From assembly GCA_964486725.1 (NCBI GenBank), contig CAZAOK010000004.1:1-64000 (forward strand): a stretch of 64,000 nt of DNA, in the 5' to 3' direction. Position numbers and translations under genes: made by a program. The notes beneath the pieces were generated by a model. That model saw nothing but the letters and a program-made list of their open reading frames with translations. It ran no database searches and was not told where the DNA came from. Positions 60,562 to 64,000 of this stretch are shown here, piece after piece (the first letter of the stretch is position 1; each line of letters starts with the position of its first letter). This stretch comes from M55B154 sp964486725 (GTDB lineage Bacteria > Spirochaetota > UBA4802 > UB4802).

Positions 60562-61743
60562 ATGAATTTTAAAAATCTGTTCGTAACAGCCCTGCGCGCG
60601 TTGAATCGTAATAAAATGAGATCCGCATTAACAAGTATTGGCATTATAATAGGTGTTTCTTCGGTTATAATGATGATAGGTATAGGCAATAGTGCCAGGA
60701 TTGCTGTAAGAGAGAAAATATTTACCTATGGTGCCAACGCAATGTCGGTATATGACTCAAAAAAACCTTTGACCTTGCGTGATGTAGAGAATATTGATCG
60801 GCTATTTCCCCAGATACGATATATAAGTCCTTTTGTGTATAAGTCATATATATTAACAAAGGGGGGCGGCCAGTTCGTTTACAGCAGGCTTTACGGTGTG
60901 AATAATGATTTTTTTAAAATAAAATCATGGCCCCTGATGAATGGCAGATATTTTACCGAAAGGGAGATAGCAGCAAGCGAGAAGGTCGTTATTATTGGTA
61001 ATACTGTGAGGACTGAACTTTTCGGACACACAAATCCGGTAGGTGAGGTTGTAAATGTGAACGGACTCCCATTCAAGATAGTTGGGTCTTTAACTGAAAT
61101 GGGCCAGGCACTTTCAGGCAGAGATTTTGATAATGTATTGATTGTGCCACATACAACCGCAGCAATGAAAATTATGGGGAAACGAACATTTGACGAAATA
61201 TACGTGTCCACATATTCGGAAACAGAAATTGATGAGACCGTTGGAAAGTTAAAAGAATATTTCAGGCGTACCCATGCTATTCCCCCGGGTAAAATGAACG
61301 ATTTCAAGATAAAGACCAGTAAGGAAAAACTGCAGATGGTAAAGTATATTTCTAATACACTTTCAATATTACTTGCCGGTATTGCATCTATTTCTCTTTT
61401 CGTTGGTGGTGTTGGTATAATGAATATCATGCTCGTTTCGGTCAGCGAGAGAACCAGGGAAATCGGTATTCGAATGGCTATAGGTGCAAAGAGACGTGAT
61501 ATCCTAACCCAGTTCCTTATTGAATCTGTTACATTAAGTGGCGCGGGTGGAATAGTTGGAATGCTTCTCGGTCTTGGAGTGTATTACCTGATAATATTTT
61601 TTGTAGATTGGCCTTTTATTTTTTCTTTCTTTTCAATAATCGTGGCCTTCTTCTTCTCATGTGCGGTTGGGATATTCTTTGGCTATTATCCCGCACGTAA
61701 AGCTGCTGATCTTAAACCAATTGAAGCATTACGTTACGAATAA
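60562..61743 (+). CDS. MacB/FtsX-type ABC transporter permease
   Basis: A 393-aa permease with one N-terminal helix (LTSIGIIIGVSSVIMMIGIG), a large periplasmic MacB core domain (residues 50-270) and three C-terminal helices (ILLAGIASISLFVGGVGIMNIMLVSV, GAGGIVGMLLGLGVYYLIIFFV, IIVAFFFSCAVGIFFGYYPARKAADLKPIEALRYE). The motif SERTREIGIRMAIGAKRRDI is the typical coupling helix. It completes a TolC-MacA-MacB mechanotransmission efflux or lipoprotein-export pump. Confidence 0.93.
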   Translation: MNFKNLFVTALRALNRNKMRSALTSIGIIIGVSSVIMMIGIGNSARIAVREKIFTYGANAMSVYDSKKPLTLRDVENIDRLFPQIRYISPFVYKSYILTKGGGQFVYSRLYGVNNDFFKIKSWPLMNGRYFTEREIAASEKVVIIGNTVRTELFGHTNPVGEVVNVNGLPFKIVGSLTEMGQALSGRDFDNVLIVPHTTAAMKIMGKRTFDEIYVSTYSETEIDETVGKLKEYFRRTHAIPPGKMNDFKIKTSKEKLQMVKYISNTLSILLAGIASISLFVGGVGIMNIMLVSVSERTREIGIRMAIGAKRRDILTQFLIESVTLSGAGGIVGMLLGLGVYYLIIFFVDWPFIFSFFSIIVAFFFSCAVGIFFGYYPARKAADLKPIEALRYE

Positions 61744-61921
61744 CCTTTCCAATTAAAAATGTAATTACATCTTTTTTTATTTTCTCTATTAAGACATAAT
61801 ATTACCTGTACCGATATAAGTAACAGGTAATATGAATATTAAAAATATATATGTTATGTCATATCTTTGTAAACCCCCGGTGTATTCTTAGTGTAATAAT
61901 GTTGTATCAGGAGGTATTACC

Positions 61922-61945
61922 ATGACTATCTATTTCATAAGTTGA
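61922..61945 (+). CDS. Seven-codon leader frame before xer
   Basis: ATG ACT ATC TAT TTC ATA AGT TGA (peptide MTIYFIS) has an optimal ribosome site (AGGAGG, 7 bases upstream), better than the site of the gene behind it. Its TGA overlaps the GAGGAGA of the following TTG-start gene. It may couple or tune translation of xer. Confidence 0.4.
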   Translation: MTIYFIS

Positions 61946-61956
61946 GGAGAATTGAA

Positions 61957-62850
61957 TTGAAGGATATAGTGGCTATTAAAAGGTTTAAACGGTTCTTACA
62001 GATTGAAAAAGGATTGTCCCCTAATTCAATCTATTCTTATACTTACGATCTGAAAAAATTTACTGATTTTCTTGCCAATAAGAACAAGAATATTCTCTCG
62101 GCAACACAGGATGATGTTCAGCAATTTCTAAAATATGAAAAAACAAAAAAACACAATTCATCCAGAACGCTGGCACGTTCCCTGGCCGCGATAAGGCAAT
62201 TTTATAATTTTCTCTCTGATACTTATGGGGATGTGAATAACCCAACTCACAAGATCGAAACACCACATGTTGAGAAAACACTACCTGATTTTTTATCAGC
62301 AGAAGAAGTTAATAAGCTTTTTAATTCGATTTCTGAAAATGACGTATATCAATTAAGAGACAAGGCGATTTTTGAACTACTATATTCATGCGGGTTAAGA
62401 ATAACCGAGGCGGTTGAACTCAAAATCGGAAATATCGATTTTGAGAACAGGTTGTTGAAAGTTACAGGGAAAGGAAGTAAAGAAAGAATTGTGCCAATGG
62501 GAAATGAAGCAAAGAGATTGCTGTACAAGTATATACATGAATCAAGACCGGTAATACTGGGTGATCGCAACAGTGAATACCTCTTTGTTAGTAAAAAAGG
62601 TGGCATGATAAACAGAAAATCTGTGTGGAGACTGTTGAAGGGATACGTCGATCAGACCCAAATCAATAAAAATATCACCCCACATACGTTGCGGCATTCA
62701 TTCGCGACACATCTTCTTGAAAGGGGTGCTGATCTGAGATCTGTACAGGTACTTCTCGGGCATGTTGATATTTCAACTACACAGGTATATACTCACATGG
62801 CACGTAAACAACTTCAGGAAATCCATAAGAAATTTCATCCAAAAGGGTAG
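61957..62850 (+). CDS. Tyrosine recombinase XerC/XerD
   Basis: A 297-aa recombinase resolving chromosome dimers at dif. The N-terminal SAM-like domain (RFKRFLQIEKGLSPNSIYSYTYDLKKFTDFL) and the catalytic domain are complete: Arg148 (CGLRITEAVEL), a lysine in VTGKGSKERIVPMG, His243 and Arg246 (HTLRHSFATHLLERG), His269 (LLGHVDISTTQ) and nucleophile Tyr278 (QVYTHMARKQL). Positions track E. coli XerD by one residue. The start is TTG 61957, seven bases after GAGGAGA; an upstream TTG at 61942 overlaps that ribosome site. Confidence 0.93.
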   Translation: MKDIVAIKRFKRFLQIEKGLSPNSIYSYTYDLKKFTDFLANKNKNILSATQDDVQQFLKYEKTKKHNSSRTLARSLAAIRQFYNFLSDTYGDVNNPTHKIETPHVEKTLPDFLSAEEVNKLFNSISENDVYQLRDKAIFELLYSCGLRITEAVELKIGNIDFENRLLKVTGKGSKERIVPMGNEAKRLLYKYIHESRPVILGDRNSEYLFVSKKGGMINRKSVWRLLKGYVDQTQINKNITPHTLRHSFATHLLERGADLRSVQVLLGHVDISTTQVYTHMARKQLQEIHKKFHPKG

Positions 62851-62855
62851 ATGTT

Positions 62856-64000
62856 TTGAAGCGTTTAGTAATAAAAAAACACATGTTTGTAAAAGAAGTA
62901 TTGTTATTCCTGGTTTTTGTGTTAATTATAGGATGCGCTCCCTCAAGTGAATACCTTCTTAAAAAAAACAGAAAGATGGGTAATGATACGGATTATGTAA
63001 AAGTTCTTTTACAAAAGACTAACAGCAGAATTACCATTACTTCACGATCACGAGTAAAAATTACATCTTTAAGTAATAACAGCATAAAATATAATGGACA
63101 TGGTAAAAAATTTATTTTCATCCCTGAAAAAATTAAAGAGCCAGTGTTAATAGAATCATGGGGATCCTTTCTCCAAATTGATGATAAAGAATACAGGGGG
63201 ATGATTGAGCTTCATAATGTTATGGGAAAACTGTGTGTTATAAATGTAATAAGGATGTATGAATACCTGTATGGAGTTCTACCCGGTGAGATAATGACAG
63301 GATGGCCTGATGAGACACTGAAGGCACAGGCTGTTGCCGCAAGAACATACGCCTATCACCATATCCATAAAAATAAAAATAATCTTTATGATCTGGATGC
63401 TACTACAAAATTCCAGGTTTATAAGGGTAAGTCGATTGAAGATCCAAAAACCAACAGGGCCGTGGATGATACGTGTGGTGAAATCGCAGTTTATAAGAAT
63501 AAGCCAATTGTCGCGTTCTTTCATTCAACTTGTGGTGGGTATACTGTTGATGACAACCTGGTATGGAATGGTGATGACATGGAATACCTGCGTTCTGTAA
63601 AATGTCCATATTGCAAAGGGTCACCCTCGTATGAATGGAAAGAAATACTTACCCGCTACGAAATGATTGAATCTCTCAAAAAAAAATATTCTGGAATCGG
63701 ACAGATTACCGGCATTACTTTCATACGTAAAGACAGAAGGGTAGTGAAAGTGGTAATTAAGCATACAAATGGTATTATTAGAATTTCCGGTAATAATTTC
63801 CGGTTACTATTTCCCGCGAAAAAAATAAAAAGCCTTTACTTTCATGCAAGAAAAAAACCTGATGGTCTGGAGTTACATGGATATGGATGGGGTCATGGAG
63901 TTGGTTTGTGTCAATGGGGAGCCAGGGGGATGGCGAATCACGGTAAGAATTATGAAAATATTCTGAAATTCTATTATCGGGGTATTAAAATAATAAATAT
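62856..64000 (+). CDS. SpoIID/LytB-domain lipoprotein (3' truncated by window)
   Basis: A protein of at least 381 aa running off the window. From TTG 62856 it has a lipoprotein signal (VKEVLLFLVFVLIIGC, lipobox LIIGC, Cys27) with AAAAGGG upstream; ATG 62883 would also include the lipobox. The SpoIID/LytB domain is clear: YLYGVLPGEIMTGWPDETLKAQAVAARTYAYHHI, TCGEIAVYKNKPIVAFFHSTCGGYTVDDNLVW and the C-terminal GYGWGHGVGLCQWGARGMANHGKNYENILKFYY. SpoIID cuts denuded glycan strands as a lytic transglycosylase. Here it is an envelope lipoprotein, not sporulation-linked. Confidence 0.88.
   Translation, partial: MKRLVIKKHMFVKEVLLFLVFVLIIGCAPSSEYLLKKNRKMGNDTDYVKVLLQKTNSRITITSRSRVKITSLSNNSIKYNGHGKKFIFIPEKIKEPVLIESWGSFLQIDDKEYRGMIELHNVMGKLCVINVIRMYEYLYGVLPGEIMTGWPDETLKAQAVAARTYAYHHIHKNKNNLYDLDATTKFQVYKGKSIEDPKTNRAVDDTCGEIAVYKNKPIVAFFHSTCGGYTVDDNLVWNGDDMEYLRSVKCPYCKGSPSYEWKEILTRYEMIESLKKKYSGIGQITGITFIRKDRRVVKVVIKHTNGIIRISGNNFRLLFPAKKIKSLYFHARKKPDGLELHGYGWGHGVGLCQWGARGMANHGKNYENILKFYYRGIKIIN

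Noticed and set aside
61957..62850. Recombinase considered as a prophage or integron integrase
   Set aside because: Catalytic positions and length follow housekeeping XerC/D and the neighbours are ordinary chromosomal genes; no attachment repeats or phage genes are present.

Overview
The window reads as a chromosomal segment of a spirochaete (phylum Spirochaetota). The strongest evidence is a full-length cytoplasmic filament protein A homologue (CfpA, 48663-50609), a protein known to me only from spirochaetes. It is followed by an HPr-like protein and a PPDK-type enzyme, an order I recall from Treponema pallidum (TP0748-TP0746). The DNA is AT-leaning, coding is dense on both strands, and gene-free stretches are few. 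Most genes are housekeeping or envelope genes. No prophage, CRISPR array, rRNA or complete insertion sequence was seen.

Layout. 1-6.5 kb: the end of an outer-membrane barrel gene, an FmdB zinc ribbon, then a leftward run mltG > U32 peptidase > hisS > unknown 625-aa protein. 6.7-13 kb: a TPR protein, two sodium-coupled symporters (one with its small accessory protein), a second TPR protein and tRNA-Phe. 13.2-17.9 kb: serS, an RtcA-like protein without the family's key motifs, a 43-aa zinc ribbon, a degenerate repeat region, moaD-moaE and a HEPN protein. 18.1-26 kb: a GH13 glucosidase, then a leftward run yggS > proC > LysM/M23 peptidase > Smr > SDR39U1 > mutS2. 26-30.6 kb: tRNA-Gly, a secreted unknown, a HAMP membrane protein, maf and rel. 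31-39 kb: tsaC, a small membrane protein, a radical SAM-HhH protein, two HD proteins, a flavin reductase, an orphan hydrogenase-type protease, and a cation/proton antiporter fused to an NAD-binding domain and a PTS EIIA domain. 39-48 kb: a chemoreceptor, small cysteine-rich proteins, a TetR regulator and envelope genes (FN3-like repeats, TPR, VWA). 48.6-55.7 kb: cfpA, HPr-like, ppdK-like, thiolase. 55.7-64 kb: a MoeB/ThiF-type enzyme, a DUF1858 redox protein, two tRNAs, a TolC-MacA-MacB-type efflux operon, xerC/D and a SpoIID-type lipoprotein cut by the window end.

The most notable non-coding finding is a family of about 150-bp palindromic elements, four copies at 13.3, 30.8, 39.2 and 46.2 kb. 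They have terminal inverted repeats starting GTAA(C/T)TACTCA, a GC-rich central hairpin, and in two copies perfect 8-bp target duplications. These are non-autonomous transposons (MITEs) with IS66-like ends. The most interesting protein-level idea is a regulatory PEP phosphorelay: a PPDK-like enzyme with an altered ATP-grasp half next to a divergent HPr-like protein, with an antiporter-linked EIIA domain elsewhere in the window. The domain recognitions are from sequence; the relay is inference.
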